From Apostichopus japonicus (lineage: Eukaryota > Echinodermata > Holothuroidea > Aspidochirotida > Stichopodidae), in contig NC_092570.1 of assembly GCF_037975245.1 (NCBI RefSeq), positions 2,871,501-2,935,500 on the forward strand: 64,000 bases of DNA. The letters run 5' to 3'. Below the pieces are notes generated by a model. The model ran no database searches, had not been told where the DNA came from, and saw nothing but the letters and a program-made list of their open reading frames with translations. Below, one piece after another: positions 38,391 through 52,800 of this stretch (position 1 is the stretch's first letter; every line of letters begins with the position of its first letter). A program made the position numbers and the translations under genes.

Positions 38391-40432
38391 TCAACTGTCA
38401 TTTTTTGTTTTTGCTTCTTCTGGTTGTTTCTTGAACCCTCGATGTGCAAAGCTATAAAAGGAGGGTCTGTTACCTACAGTGTCCATAGATCTGTATTAAT
38501 TGAAGGCAAGAAATGTACATTTTTTACAACGAAATTATGTGAAACTGTGAAAGGATATATGGTAACTAAACATAATTTAGCAGCAAAGTGAAAGCAAAAT
38601 CAGATGGGTTTGGTGATTCGATAAGAACACGGAATCCATTGTGTTTGAATAAACACAGGGAACAGGCGAGTGATGAATTGTCCTGTTTTACAACTTTACA
38701 GTAAAGAACTATTGATATTGTAGAAATTGATTACCTTGAGTAGAAATAATGACTACAAAAAGTACAGTTTGCAATGATTTACAAGGTTTGAAACAGTGAC
38801 AAAGAAAACAACTATTTGTTAAACTTACAACAATGTAATGATAAAATTGACTTACTTGGTTTGAAATTCTGCCATTGCTCGTATTCCTTTAAACTTCCCA
38901 GCCATGGTAATGACTCCATAGCATGTAACGATCAAACTAAGTAAACATTCCAAGACAATCTGCAAAAAGAACGTATTGACTGGAATGTAATCACATTTTA
39001 AAGTAAGACTCATCACTGGTAACATACTTTAAAGCATTATTTTTTTCTCTATTGCCTCCAAAGTTAACCTTGCTTTATCCTCAAAACATTAAATATTCAA
39101 AAGCACTTTCCTGTATTGATGGTGGTGAGATTCAAACATACTTTGCAGGCACCGAGCATGATAAAGTAAGACGATCAAAGGCCTCAGTGAAGATAATGGG
39201 GGGTATGCCAGGAAGAGGTGTTAATGTATTCACCATTTGTGACATGTTTCAGTATATTTAATTCTTTTTGTAACAATTATACTGAACTTCAGGGAAAAAG
39301 TGGACCAGAAACTTTCCATAAAAATCTGACTTGTTTTTATTATCCCTAATTTTTAATTTTTTTTGGCTGGCTACACAGATCAGTGACAAATGATGAGTTA
39401 TTGTAACTATAATTGTCATAAATTTATGTTGATTCTTTAAACAGGTTTTGGCAACTAAGTTCGTGAAGGTTTGATGGCACCTAGCATATACACAGTTGCC
39501 AGACCATCATACTTACATCTGCAGGAAGTCTGGTAAACTCCTGTTCTGTTAGTCTTATATAACTGCGATCTAGATGAAGGAAAAAGAAAACATTGATTGG
39601 AAATAGTTTATTGCAACAGTTTTTAAGTTGACCAGAAAAAAATTGTGGCAGAATTGGTACAAACTTCCTACTTAAGTGTTTGTCTAATATTTCTGCCTAG
39701 GCCTAAAGCTCTAGCCAGAATAATATTTGTCGTCGTTTGGTCCAAAGAACGGACAGCAAATCCCACAAAAATGATGTGAGTGGGTGAATCCCTCCATACT
39801 GGCTTTTTTTCACTCTCTCAACTCAACTCACCCCCCCCCCCCCCACTTTAATGAGTCTCTCCACCTTGCTAGGCCTACTTACCGAAGCAACCATTACAAT
39901 CTTCAGAAAATGCTCTGACTGTTTACTTTTGTCAATTTGTGGTCACTGGTCAGTCACTCTAGTTTCTTAGTCTTACTGTACCACTACTAAGTCAAGTTTT
40001 ACTGATCACATTCTGTATGGTATTGATGAGATTTCAGTACTATGGTTCTCATGAAATACTGAGATTGCGACACTTTTAACAAATAGATTAGGTCCATCAC
40101 TCCAGCCTTGTCTATACTTTTAAGTAGTCCGTTAGGCTGTACACATGTGTTTATTTACCAACTAGCCTAGGTCTAATACCCTAACGTGAGTTACAACAGA
40201 CTTAAGTCAAACTTAATACTACCAAGTATCTTACACACAACAAACATACGTTGAGCAGTTCTGCATTCTACAAGTAACTTGAAACGGGATATTTTTTTCA
40301 GAGAAAACGTATAAATCGATCAATTTTGAAAAAGCTGACATCCTATTAATTCTTACGTTGAGCTGCAGAGAACGCAGCATGTGCTAGACCAAGAATACCG
40401 GCAATCACGATTAAGTGACAGAAGGTCGCCAT
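38391..40432 (-). CDS. MMGT1: Membrane magnesium transporter 1 / EMC subunit 5, 4 exons
   Basis: Exons in transcript order: 40432..40357, 39569..39517, 38959..38856, 38490..38391; 333 nt, 110 aa, phases closed. The family (EMC5) is a core subunit of the ER membrane protein complex, which inserts tail-anchored and multipass proteins; a Mg2+ transport role was also proposed. Seen: first membrane helix at about residues 5-24 running into the hallmark AHAAFSAAQHRSYIRLTE; the LPADIVLE stretch; the second helix at about 45-63 with VTCYGVITMAGKFK; and a cytosolic tail with NRPSFYSFAHRG. The tail is shorter than in human (131 aa). The gene is head to head with IWS1. Its small size hides it in simple ORF searches. 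Confidence 0.95.
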
Positions 40433-40827
40433 TTTTATCTGCTTCGCAATAGACGATTGGATTCAGGTTGCTTTAGAGAAATCATTACTTTTAGTATTTG
40501 AGGTTTCTTTTCAGACGAAGTCAAACCTGAAAAGCTTAAATGGGTATAATAAGAGATGTATAAATATATTTAATGAAACAGTTAATGTACATATAAGGGT
40601 GCGTAGTAGGAGTTAAACTTTTATCAGTTTTCCTTTGTTACTACTTCTACTGCACCTGGCAACTATTTCCTAAGAAATGATAAACTGTGCTGCTTCGTAT
40701 TTATGCTAACTGCGAAATTGTGTTCTCATTTTAAAACTTGTATATGTGTGGCTGCAGGAGACTGGACTTCAAAAACTGCTAAGAATTGTACAGCTTAGCA
40801 TTAACTAACGTCTTAAATAGAACTTAG
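40433..40827. promoter_or_regulatory. Shared divergent promoter region of MMGT1 and IWS1
   Basis: Only 395 bp separate the two start codons on opposite strands, so both 5' UTRs and both core promoters must lie here unless non-coding exons exist elsewhere. I see no clear TATA box and no CpG-island character. Confidence 0.55.
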
Positions 40828-43800
40828 ATGGAGGAAAATTATAGTGGTAACTTTTCAGATAAGAACTTCTTCCGGTATCACTAAACTTGGCGTATCGTTA
40901 GGCCTAAATTACTCTATGGAGTAGCCTAGGTTATGTTGAAATTAGACACGCCATAGCCTATGCCTAAGTTAGTAACAGGTTTGCCTAACTTTCTGTGAAC
41001 CTGTAGGCTGTGGTTGGTGAGCAGTCAGACTGATGTTAAGCTAGCCAGGCCCTAGCCTATAGGCGTACGACCGATAGTTTACCATAAGTTTAGTGAGAGA
41101 TTGATAGTTGACAATATTTAGCCCTAGGCCTCATTGGCTTTTATTCACATTTGGGAACACAAGGAGCATCAGGATCCCATTTTCTCCCAGAGAGGTAGTA
41201 AAGCAGAAAGGTCACATTAATTGGTAACGATTCAATGAGGGCTTTGTTCAGATATATGTTCATATATTACTAGTGTATCAGTTTGTGCAGATGTCAAGTA
41301 ACTGGAGATTGGGTCAAGTGATCTCATGAGCGTCCACACTACAAGTACAATCTCTTGTGTCTCTCTTGTGAGACCAGTATCCTCCCTGAAAGGGAGATAA
41401 TGATTGTGGGGTCTAATCCCCAGTATGCGAGTATCCACAGTACAATCGCCCTTGAGGGGTCACATCCTCCTTCCATTCTTAAATGTTAACAAGGCAATAC
41501 ACTTTTAAGGACAAGATATGAGCCTTTGTTAAAACAAAGAAACAAGTTAATCATCAACTTTAGGCCAGGGCCTAAATGAAACAGGGCCTAGGTCTCTTTG
41601 TAAACATTTCTTAAACGTTTGCTGTGTTCTTGATCTTGTTCATTTGTAACACTTTGCCTGAATGGTGTCTGAAAGTGATACAGACTGTACTTATTCCATG
41701 GATCTTCTTCTGGGAGAAAACAAAACAGACTGGTCACAGAGAGTTTTACATATTTATTTTTTATTGTTGCAGATCCTGGTGATAGTGATGGAGGATCCAC
41801 TCCAGTACAAGATGAACATGAAGATATTGAGGTATTGTTCATACAACAGACAAGAATTGAAGCAAAGCAGATAGTCACAAAGAATAATAATATATTCGGA
41901 GATCATTTAAGCTTCAGAAATATGTTTCAGTTTTAGGCCTCCTTAACTGGTAAAAACAATATGCTCATTGCTATTTGAAGTGAGAAAAGTCCTCAAAGGA
42001 TGACAAAAGATGATTGCTTAGCAAAACTGCAAGAAAAATTTACTTCCAAACTATATTTGCATAGATATCACTTTAATGATGCAACTGGAAAATGAAGGGT
42101 TGATTTTCTGTTGATGTTGAGTTCAATGCACTTTGCCAACTTGTGTCGTCTGTGAGACATATACTTTACATTAGAACAAATTCATGTTGATCTTTTGAAT
42201 GCTGTGTTGATTCCAGGAGGAGGATTTACCGGAAGCCGATCAGGATGTAGCAGTATCTCCAGTGACAAGTCCCAAAGAGCAAGACGAAGATGAAGAGAGA
42301 CAAGAAGCTGAAGAAGGTGAGGTGCCTTATGATGAAGAGGAGGAGGAGGGTGAGGAACAAACGGAGCCTGGAGAGGAGGAATGGAAAGGAAATGCAGCTT
42401 CAGATGCTGAAGGTAATATTGACACTTTGACAGCCTGGCTGAATTTTGCAATGATTGTCTGATAGTCTGAGAATATTACATTTCTATTCGGACAAACTCA
42501 TTCAAACTAAAAAAAAAGTTAAAAAAGTTGAAGGTTTACAGTCTTGTATGAAGCTAATGCCTCCTCACACGACTTTACAACTTAACCCCTGGTCATTGGT
42601 AACTTGTCACACCCACACAACAAAGTGTGCACAATTCAATCAATCTCTCCTGGGGCACCACAGTGCACCACAACCACGTGTCCCCCGGGGGACTTCCCAT
42701 AGGGTGCAGCCACAAACCGGCGCACGCAACTATATTTACAAGTTACCTCGCAGGTCCCCATTTATACACCTGGGTGAAGAGAGGCAATGGAGATAAAGCG
42801 CCTTGCCCAAGGACACAACGCAATGATCTGGCCAGGGCTCGAACCTGTAATCCTTAGATCACAAGTTCACTGCCTTAACCACTTGACCACAACGCCCTCC
42901 CAAACTATCCTTGAGGTTACTCAACCCACAGACAGTTTAAAACAGATCAGTCAGATATAGTATTTTATTATGTATATACTTCTGTTGTTGAGTATTAAAC
43001 CAGCTTTGCCTTTCGAATATAGAAGAGACTCCTGTTTTGGAATCAGCAGAAAAGTTTCCAACAAAAACTTTATCCTATCTGCTAACTGCAATTATACTGG
43101 GTACCAAAAATTGTTAATCACCGACTTCAAAACCAATCCCCCGACCCCCAGATATTAGTTTGAGGGGAAAGAACAATTTGAAAAGTGTTACTTGTTGTTT
43201 AAAAAGGAGGTTAAAGAGTAACTCTTTAACTTCCTGTTGGTCCAATATACAATAGGAAAGTAATTAAATGAAGTCTAAATCAGATAAGTATTGTACATTA
43301 TGAATAATTAGCTGTGTAACATTCATATCTATGATGAATAATGTGAAATGATAAAGAATTACGTTTTTCTGTTTGGTCTCGTAGGAGGGGAGGTAGTTTC
43401 TGATGCCGAAAGTGAAAAAGAACAAGAGGAGGTGGGAGAGGTACAGAGTGAAGATGAAGCACAGGCGGAGGAGGAGGAAGACAGAGGAAGCGAAGAAGAT
43501 GGGGAGGGTCAGTTTGATCCTATTTCTCCTAAGGAAGTGGAACAGGAGGAAGGAGAATTTGATTCTTCCAAAGGTAAAAAAACAGGCTATGACATTTTGC
43601 TCACATGTGCTAGCTGAAAATGAAATGATTGTCGAGGATAAGACACGACGAGTTGTCTGTACCAGCAGTGTCACACGTTCAAGTAAATCCTTTCGTAGAA
43701 GAAAATATGGTGGGGAAATCACTTGAAAGTAGATTACAGCCATGAGAATAATTTTCTTGAAATAATTGTAACGTTTGACAACACTGAGAATTGGAAGAAT

Positions 43801-46800
43801 GTAATTTTGTAAAAAGTTACAACAGTCTGTTATTAGTGCCAATGCTAGTTTACGGATTGTTTATTGTCTCCAATTGATCTTCAACCTTGCTTCAATATAT
43901 TGTGTGATTACTTGATGAACGGTCATCTGTCAGTATGTGACACTCTGGGTTATAGCACGTTTACTGTCTGTTTTAGGGATGGATATAAGGAAATACAGGA
44001 TTTACGGTTTACTCAAAAAAATTATAGTGGTACATATGTGCAAATTTTCTGTTACAACTCTAATATTGACAGAAATGGTGGACTTAAAAACTTGATCATT
44101 TATGACATACATTTATGCTAATTATGTTAGCAAGTATGCGATTCCTGTTGCAATTTTAACTTAAGGAGAGAAGAATGGCTTCTGCAGCACAATAAAACCA
44201 TTACTTTGAATAACTATAACTGAGGTCTAGATCTTAATATTATATAGTATGTAATCAAAATTCACAAGTGTGTCAATAGAGTAAACATTGTTTGTTGGTA
44301 CTGTTTACATTTCCAAAGTGGGTGGAGGGTTTGGATGTTAAATTGTATCAGGTTTTAGTGGATGGTCTAAAAGCCAAAGTGTATAAAATGTGGCTGATTT
44401 TAAAGATACTGGATTAAATGTGGCGTCCTTTCATAAAACTCATCTAGAGGAGGAAGGTTTGGTTGAAACTCACGCGGAACCAGAAGAGGATAAAGAAGAT
44501 GAAGAAGACGGAGGAGAGGTGTCAGATGGAGAAGTTGCTGAGAGGATAGACGAAGGAGGAGAGGTATCGGATGGAGAAGTGGCCGAGAGGATAGATGAAG
44601 GAGGAGAGGTGTCAGATGGAGAAGTTGCTGAGAGGATAGAGGAAGGAGAAGAGGTGTCAGATGGAGAAGTCACTGAGAGGATAGATGAAGGTGGAGAAGT
44701 TGCCGAGAGGATAGATAACGAAGGAGAGGTGTCAGAAGGAGAAGTTGCTGAGAGGATAGATGAACGAGGAGAAGATGCCGAGAGGATAGATGACGAAGGA
44801 GAGGTGTCAGATGGAGAAGTTGCTGAAAGGATAGATGAAAAAGAAGAAGATGCCGGAATAGGAGATGTGGATGATGTGTCTGCAGATGAAGATGACGTAC
44901 AAGAGAGTGGAGGTAAATGCTTTGTCAATCAATTAGTCATGTGTACTATATGAAAGTTACAGATGTATACACTGCTGGGGAAGCAAGATAGGATTGGACG
45001 AATATCTACTTTTCGTTAAACCCCAACTTTTTATACCGAAGTTATTCAAATTGCTAAGGTACAAGTAACAGTGATCTGTCATTGATATTACTGGTAGAGT
45101 CACTTACTGTACAGGTCAAATCATGAGAGTATTGGATGATGAAAGACTAAGTGAAGTTTGGACACAGTATTGCTATACCAGAGTCTACCTGTAATTAAAT
45201 GCTTCTTTAATTCACAGTGTTGCCAATTTTTGGTTTTTTTTTTTGCCATTTTATGGTTTTCAGTAAATCTTGTCAAATATGTCGTCAAATCAATATCCAA
45301 GTGACAGGGATAGTTCACTTCAGGTTGAAAAATTGCTTAGCTCTCATCTTAAGTTTTTTATTTTTTTATTTATTTATTTATTTTATTTTATTTTATTTTA
45401 TAGTTTTTGGTTCCTTGCTAAAAGCAAAGGAACCTATGTATTCAGGTTGGCGTGTGTGTGTGTGTATGTATGTGTGTGTGTGTGTGTGTGTGTGTGACGC
45501 TTAAGCTTGTATGCACGATAACTCAACAAGGGATTGACTGATCATGATCAAACTTGGTGGGTGGGTGGCCCATAGTGAGTAGATGAACCCTATTGTTTTT
45601 GGTGCCCACAAAGGTCACCAAAGGTCAGTTATGGTCCAAAAACCCAAAATACTAAAACTGCAATAACTCCCAGTGCCAATGTGCGACAAGGTTGATATTT
45701 TGGGACAAGTTGTGAACTGGTTAGGGAAACATTTTGAAACTTAACGGTCATGTGATGTGAGGTCACCAAAGGTCAATTAATGTTAAAAAACTAGTTTTTT
45801 TGCGATAACTTGAGAACGAATTGTCCGTTAGGGTTGGGAGTTGCTTCAGTGTAATCCAATTGTCGACCCACATCTGGGTGACCCTTGACCTCAATTTGAC
45901 CTCTGGTGACCTTTTCATGTTTTGGGGATTTTTACAGTTTCGATGCTATTTTCAGATGTCAAAGGTACCTTCCGATCATAAATATCGATAGGTTGACCCC
46001 CGTGTGACCTTTGTGTGCGAACTTATAAGGGGTCAAAGTTTTCGGTCGGAGTTAGGATGGCTGTAAAGACTTATCGTGTTGATTTTTGGAATCAGCAGAT
46101 CAAACTACATTTGAAACCAAGGTCAAAAGGTCAAAGGTCACATTAGAAAAAATGTGCTTAGTTTGGGAGAAAACGGGCGAAAAAGAAAATGTTTGGTTTT
46201 GATGCTAGATTTGGATATCAAAGGTACCTTCCGATCAAAAATGTCAATGGGTTGACACCCGGGTGACCTTTGTGTGTAAAGTTATACAAGGTCAAAGTTA
46301 ATTTTCAGACATTTAATGCAATAACTCCCAGGGCCAAGGTGTAACAAGGTTGATATTTTGGGACAAGTTGCAAATGGTATAGAGGAATATTTTCAAACTT
46401 AACGGTCATGTGATCCGAGGTCATCAAAGGTCAATTAATGTTAAAAAACTAGTATTTTGGGTGAGAAAATGGGCAAAGAAAAAAATGTTTGAATTTTTAC
46501 AGTTTTGATGCTATATTCACGTCTCACCAATCAAAAATGTCAATAGGTGTACCCCAGGTGACCTTTGTGTGTGAAGTTATATGAGGTCAAAGTAAATTTT
46601 CAGACATTTAGTGCAATAATTTCCAGTTCCAAGGTGTGACACAGTTGATATTTTGGGACAAGTTGCAAATGGTATAGGGGAATATTTTCAAACTTAACGG
46701 TCATGTGATCCGAGGTCACCAAAGGTCAATTAATGATAAAAAACTAGTATTTTTGTGATAACTTGAGAACGAACTGTCCGTTAAGGTTGGGAGTTGCTTC

Positions 46801-49800
46801 AATGTAATCCAGTTGTCGACCCGCATCTGGGTGACCCTTGACCTCAATTTGACCTCTGGTGACCTTTTCGGGTTTTGGGGATTTTTACAGTTTCGATGCT
46901 ATTTTCAGATGTCAAAGGTGCCTTCTGATCATAAATGTCAATAGGTTGACCCCCGTGTGACCTTCGTGTGCGAAGTTATACGAGGTCAAAGTTAATTTTC
47001 AGACATTTAATGCAATAACTCTCAGTTCCAAGGTGTGACACGGTTGATATTTTGGGACAAGTTGCAAATGGTATAGGGGAATATTTTCAAACTTAACGGT
47101 CATGTGATCCGAGGTCACCAAAGGTCAATTAATGATAAAAAACTAGTATTTTGTGATAACTTGAGAACGAACTGTCCGTTAAGGTTGGGAGTTGCTTCAA
47201 TGTAATCCAGTTGTCGACCCGCATCTGGGTGACCCTTGACCTCAATTTGACCTCTGGTGACCTTTTCGTGTTTTGGGGATTTTTACAGTTTCGATGCTAT
47301 TTTCAGATGTCAAAGGTGCCTTCTGATCATAAATGTCAATAGGTTGACCCCCGTGTGACCTTCGTGTGCGAAGTTATACGAGGTCAAAGTTAAAAAATAT
47401 TAATGAGGTCACAGGTCAAACGTGAAAAACTCCCAAGTTGCAATAACTTGGCTACTATTTATTGGAATTTCGTCAAACTTGGTATGATATTGGTAGATAG
47501 TCTCCACACACTGATGTGTGTTGCAATTGATATCATGCATGTTTATAGGGGGGGGGGGGCCTAGCATTATTTCGTTATGAAAAGTTTGTATGCACAATAA
47601 CTCAACAAGGGAATGACCAATCATTACCATACTTGGTGAGTGGGTGGCCCATAGTAAGTAGATTAACCCTGTTGATTTTGGTGCTCATTTCATGAATATT
47701 AATGAGGTCATGGGGTCAAACGTGAAATACTCCAAATTGCAATTACTTGGCTACTATTACTAGTCGGAATTTCGTCAAACTTGGTATGATGATAATGGTA
47801 GATAGTCTTCACACACTGATGTGTGTTGCAATTGATATCAGGGCTTAGCATTACTTTGGCAACAAAAGTTTGTGAGCATAAATTACTGTTGTTGTATTAG
47901 GGCTTTGTTAGAAATTTCCCTATGAATGGAACTAATGAACAGCAGCAAGGAACCATGAAATGTTTTCATTCTGGTTTATTTATTTTTTATTGGTTTTTTA
48001 TTTTATTTTATAATAAATTAAATGTTGTTTTGCCTTTTATTCTTGGTGTAGAAGAGCATACAGTTAAGTGACTTTTTTTAGTCATAGAAATTTCAATGCA
48101 TGTCATTGGCATTTGGCTTTTATCACTTAGAACTGGAAATTGCTGAGAGAGAAGAAGAGGAAGAAGAAAATGAGGTTGAAACAAATGAGAATAAGGAGGA
48201 AGGGGAGGTGGAAATGGCGCAGGAAGATACACCCCTCTCCCCTGCATCTAACATCGATAGCCCGGAACAGTTTGATGATGAAAAGGAGAGGGAGAGTGGG
48301 GGTGAGGATGATGACCAAAGACCCCTTGAAACGAGGAATGAAGGAGAGGAGATGGAACAAGAGGAAGAAGTCGATGAAGACAGTAGTCATCAAAGAGAAG
48401 AAGTTGGCGATGGTAGGGAAGATGCTCAGGGAGATACAGAAATGTATGAAGGCGGTGAGTGAGAAATGCTTATATGGAAATGTAATGAAAATGGGCAAGG
48501 AGAGAGGAAAAGAGATTGAATTTCTAAATTTAACAAATATTCAAGGTTTTTGAGCTATGGCCCATCTTCCTGATTAAAGATTTTCTTTCAAGTTTCTCTC
48601 AATTTGTTCCTTTCTTTTCACTTATGATTTAAATTTGCATGCATTGATTCAGAAGAGATACTCTATTTCTATACTATTCTGCCCCTCAGTAAGATATAAC
48701 TTTGGCACTCCAGTCATGTCATCCCTTTGATCATGTGAAAGTGAATGGTTCATGAAATTGATCGTTAAATTAAAATGAATTCAATTAAAGTGATTAAAAT
48801 AATTTAATTAATTACTTAATAAAAATTAAATCAGTTAAACTAAATTAAATGAAAGACACAACAAAGTTACTCTGAGAATGAGCATACACATACTGTTCGT
48901 CTTCATAATCAGTAATAATGTTTTGTTTTTTTGTTTTTTTAAGCAGCTGAACAAGTGAGTGACATTGAAGATGAAGATAGGCAAGAAGGTGAGGTTGAGG
49001 GAGATGGACGAGAGAAGGCACAGAGTGATGATGAGAGGAAAGGAGAGGCAGACAGTGATGACGGAGAGGCTCCATCCCACAAGGTGACCGAGGAGACACC
49101 CATGAGCCCTGTGGACGGGCTAGGTCAGTACAATGTCTGCCACATTCAACAGCTTTTTTTTTTTATCTCTCATTTAAACTTTATCCCCTCATTAATTTTC
49201 ATCCAATATACATACATTCATTAGTTACTGTTTTATACTCTTTATTTTCAATTTGTGAATAGATGCGGTTAGTGATGATGAAGATGATGTTGGCGACGGA
49301 GACAAGCCAAACAAAGACGCCGAAAGTGGCGAGGAAAGTGATGAGGAAAAGTAAGTTTTATACCAGCAGCCATTCCTGCTCCGGGCATCATCCACATGTT
49401 CGTTCCCCTCAAGCCCATCTGTGTCCCTATTGGTCAATTGAATGAGAACATAAACCCATATGGGATGGGAGTATTGAGATTTTGTTAAAGAACCTCACAG
49501 ACATTATTATTTTATAATTATCGTTTATAAATGAACAAGTGCAGTATTGTAATTCTTTTATTCATGTGTAATAAATAAGAAACAAGTCACACTCCCAACT
49601 CAATAAAAATATGATATTCTGTAATATCATATGAAACAATGTCTTCTTTTGCTCCTTTTATTTAAAAACAGAGGACTGATTGCAGATATCTTTGGTTCTA
49701 GTGATGAAGAAGGTGAAGAATTTGAGGTAAGGAGGAAGAATTGTTGTTGTGTGTAAAACAGGTCTCAGACAGACACGTCAGATGTCAAACGATTTTTTCA

Positions 49801-52800
49801 AAATTCGTCAAAATTTTTGGAATGAAAATTATGTACTGCTATATCTGTTCTGAGAAGGATCAAAATGTAATTCATAATTCTGAAGACAAAAATTGGTCAT
49901 GATATTGAAATCACATTTTGACTGCCGCTTGCATTATTATGATTTTTTTGTGTGTGTATCGTACAAAGAGCCCACAATTTGAATGTTTCAGTGGTATATT
50001 AGTTCAGAAAACATCATATCAATATTATATTTACAGTAGGAGTTTTGTAGTACCAATCCCCCACCCTCTGCCAAGTTCTTTGAAAAGTTGAACATACAAA
50101 GAATTGTGTAAGTAAATAATACAAAGCCATAACAGCATAATGGTAATTAGAAATGTTGCTGCTTCAGCCTTACCAACTATTTTTGATTTAGGTTTTGGTT
50201 AAATTTGATAGCAAATATCATAATTCTCAAATAAATCTTTGGAATAAATTTCCTCTCTTAACAGGGATTCGGGGAAAAAGATTTGGAGCCGGCCTCCAAG
50301 AAGAAAAAAACAGGTGATCAGTCATTTTTGTTGTCAGAAATTATTTACTTACTTGTAAATGAAAAAGTGGAGCAATTCAGGCATTGAATTCAAGCAGTAA
50401 ATTCAAGCAGTTGCTTGTAGTAAAGAAAGTGGTTCGTTGGTTATGGAAGTAGCATTTTGTTTTTGGTTTGGGACGTCAGCTCTCAACCTTTCAATTACAT
50501 TTAACTAATCTGATTAAAGTAAGCTCTGAAAGATTTCAAGAAAGTTATACACTTGAACCTTTGACCTCAGTAAGACATTGTCCTCTTTAGAGGACTTTCA
50601 TTCCTGAGGTTTCCATCTTTCTCTCCAACCCAGTAATGTCTTTGTTCATAATTTTCACATTCAGCTTCTTCTTTTTTTCTCTTATGATTGGTTTATACTC
50701 CTTTATTTAATCAGAAACGTGTAGCTCTAATAAATGTTTATTTCAGAAAAAAAAAGGTTTAACATTCATTTCCTAAAGCTACTATTTGGTAGTTGAGCCA
50801 AATGTCAATTAAATGAAGCCGTGTTATTTTACAGCCATTGTCTCAAGTGACGATGATGACGATGTAGGGGTACCTGGTGGAGAAGAGGAGGAGGAGGGGC
50901 AGCAGACATCGCTGGCCGATGAGATGGCGCCCTCTCAGCAGAGAGAAGATGATGGATCGGACTCCGACGAAGGACTAGACCCTCAGAGAGGATATCAGAG
51001 ATCGTAAGTCAAGCTACCCATCATAGTTTGTATGCCAATAGTACTGCATAGACAAACAGATGTATAGTACACGTGGTAACGGCCCAAGGCCCCAGCCAAA
51101 CATGCAACATACTCAGGAAGGTAATGCTTGAAGAGGCCTCTCTGGCTTGATGGCAGCCTCAGACAACCCTATGTTGTTCCTTATCAATTAACAAAAGATG
51201 GAAAATGTATACTAACATAACATGGAAATAAAAGGCATGAACAGTATGTGGTGATACTAGGCCATTACACTACGAAACATAAGTATCATTAATGAAATAA
51301 ATTCATGTTTCAGTTTAAATGATTTAAACTTGCAGCTGCAGGAAGAAATAACATCTAAGGGCACTTCTTTCAATCCAAGACCATCTCTGAAAGGAGTTGG
51401 AAAGCATCCACACTTGTTTACTTGTGAACGTGTTTACTTGTGCACTTTGAAGTAAATTCGTCTTCAAGTTCTACTTCAATGAAGAAGGAAAATTCATTCA
51501 ATTTTGGGGATATTAATTATTAGCAATATCAGTTCCTTTCCCTTCTTTCTAGTTTATGTCATCTTTTTGGTAGTTGACTCTGTAAATCGCTGCAAAAGTA
51601 GAACCCGTCCCGTCCTTCATTTATTCAATTTAATTTTTCTACAGTGATTTTGTCAGTGACTTTGACTTAATGATGGAAAAGAAGAAGGCCGAGATGGGAA
51701 GGAGGAGAAAGAGGCGGGATGTAGACATCATCAACGATAACGATGATATCATCATGGCAATGATCACACAGATGAAGGAAGCTGCAGAGGTGAGAAATAA
51801 CAAAACAGAGAGGAGGAAGAATAAAATATTATTTGGTGGATGGCCTCCCTTTGAAACGAAACTAATTGGTAGTGGGCTATGCTGTGAAGGGGATAGCGAA
51901 GACAATTGTGTTACAGTGACAACAACAACAACCCTCTCCCCCACCCACCCACCCAACCTCTCCCACCATCCCTCCCAAAATAGTTGCCAAATTTACAAAC
52001 GTAATTTTCTATTTGAAGAGTTGTTCACGTTCGTGACCAGCTTGTTTCATCTGTTGTGGTTAATTTGTCGACATTAGACTTTGATATAACTTTGTCGATG
52101 GTAGTACTGTGCATTGGAATACAACCTTACACCCTTTTTATGTGTCACAATTGTACATATTCTGTTACCTTCCTAGGAAGGACAACACTGTGGAGGATAA
52201 AAACCTTAAGATTTGTGTGGTTTTGTTGATGAGTATACGAAAATGACTTACAGTAAATACCCTTCATCTCAATTATATAACTGAGTGACTCCTGTTATTG
52301 CAAGGATCTGGGGAGATTTCCATCAACAACATAGCATTGTGGGTACAGGCATGCATCTTGTTTTTGTTTCTTACCTAGTAGTTATACATCCTGATTCTCC
52401 CCCTCCCTTCCCTTCCCCTCACTCCAGTCCCCTCCCTACCATTCCCTAATTAAACTATGCTTTCCCAATATCAATCTGTTATATGCTTCTTACATGTATG
52501 TTATTAGTTTAATTTATTTTGTAGCAGGTCTACAAATTTAGTCTCCGTCACCTCTCTCTCTTTAGTTAAGTAGAAAAAGAGGATCAGGAGGGACACTCAA
52601 GTCCCCATCAAGGACCCTGTAGGAGAGAAAAAAAAACTGAAGACGCAAACACTCAGACCCGATTACAATGCTTAAAGTTCTTGTCCAAAAGCATTCTTAA
52701 ACCCATTCACAGTACTTGCAAGTACAACTTTTTCAGGCAAACCATTCCACTCATTCACAACCCTATTAGAATAAAAGTTATGCCGAATATTAATCCTACT

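Noticed and set aside
43264-43842. 192-codon minus-strand ORF
   Set aside because: It lies opposite IWS1 exon 4 and its introns; the GAG/GAA-rich exon reads as CTC/TTC without stops on the other strand.
44470-44928. 152-codon Ser/Pro/Thr-rich minus-strand ORF
   Set aside because: Antisense shadow of the IWS1 exon 5 tandem repeat.
48127-48498. 123-codon minus ORF and a 137-codon + ORF in another frame
   Set aside because: Shadows of the acidic IWS1 exon 6.
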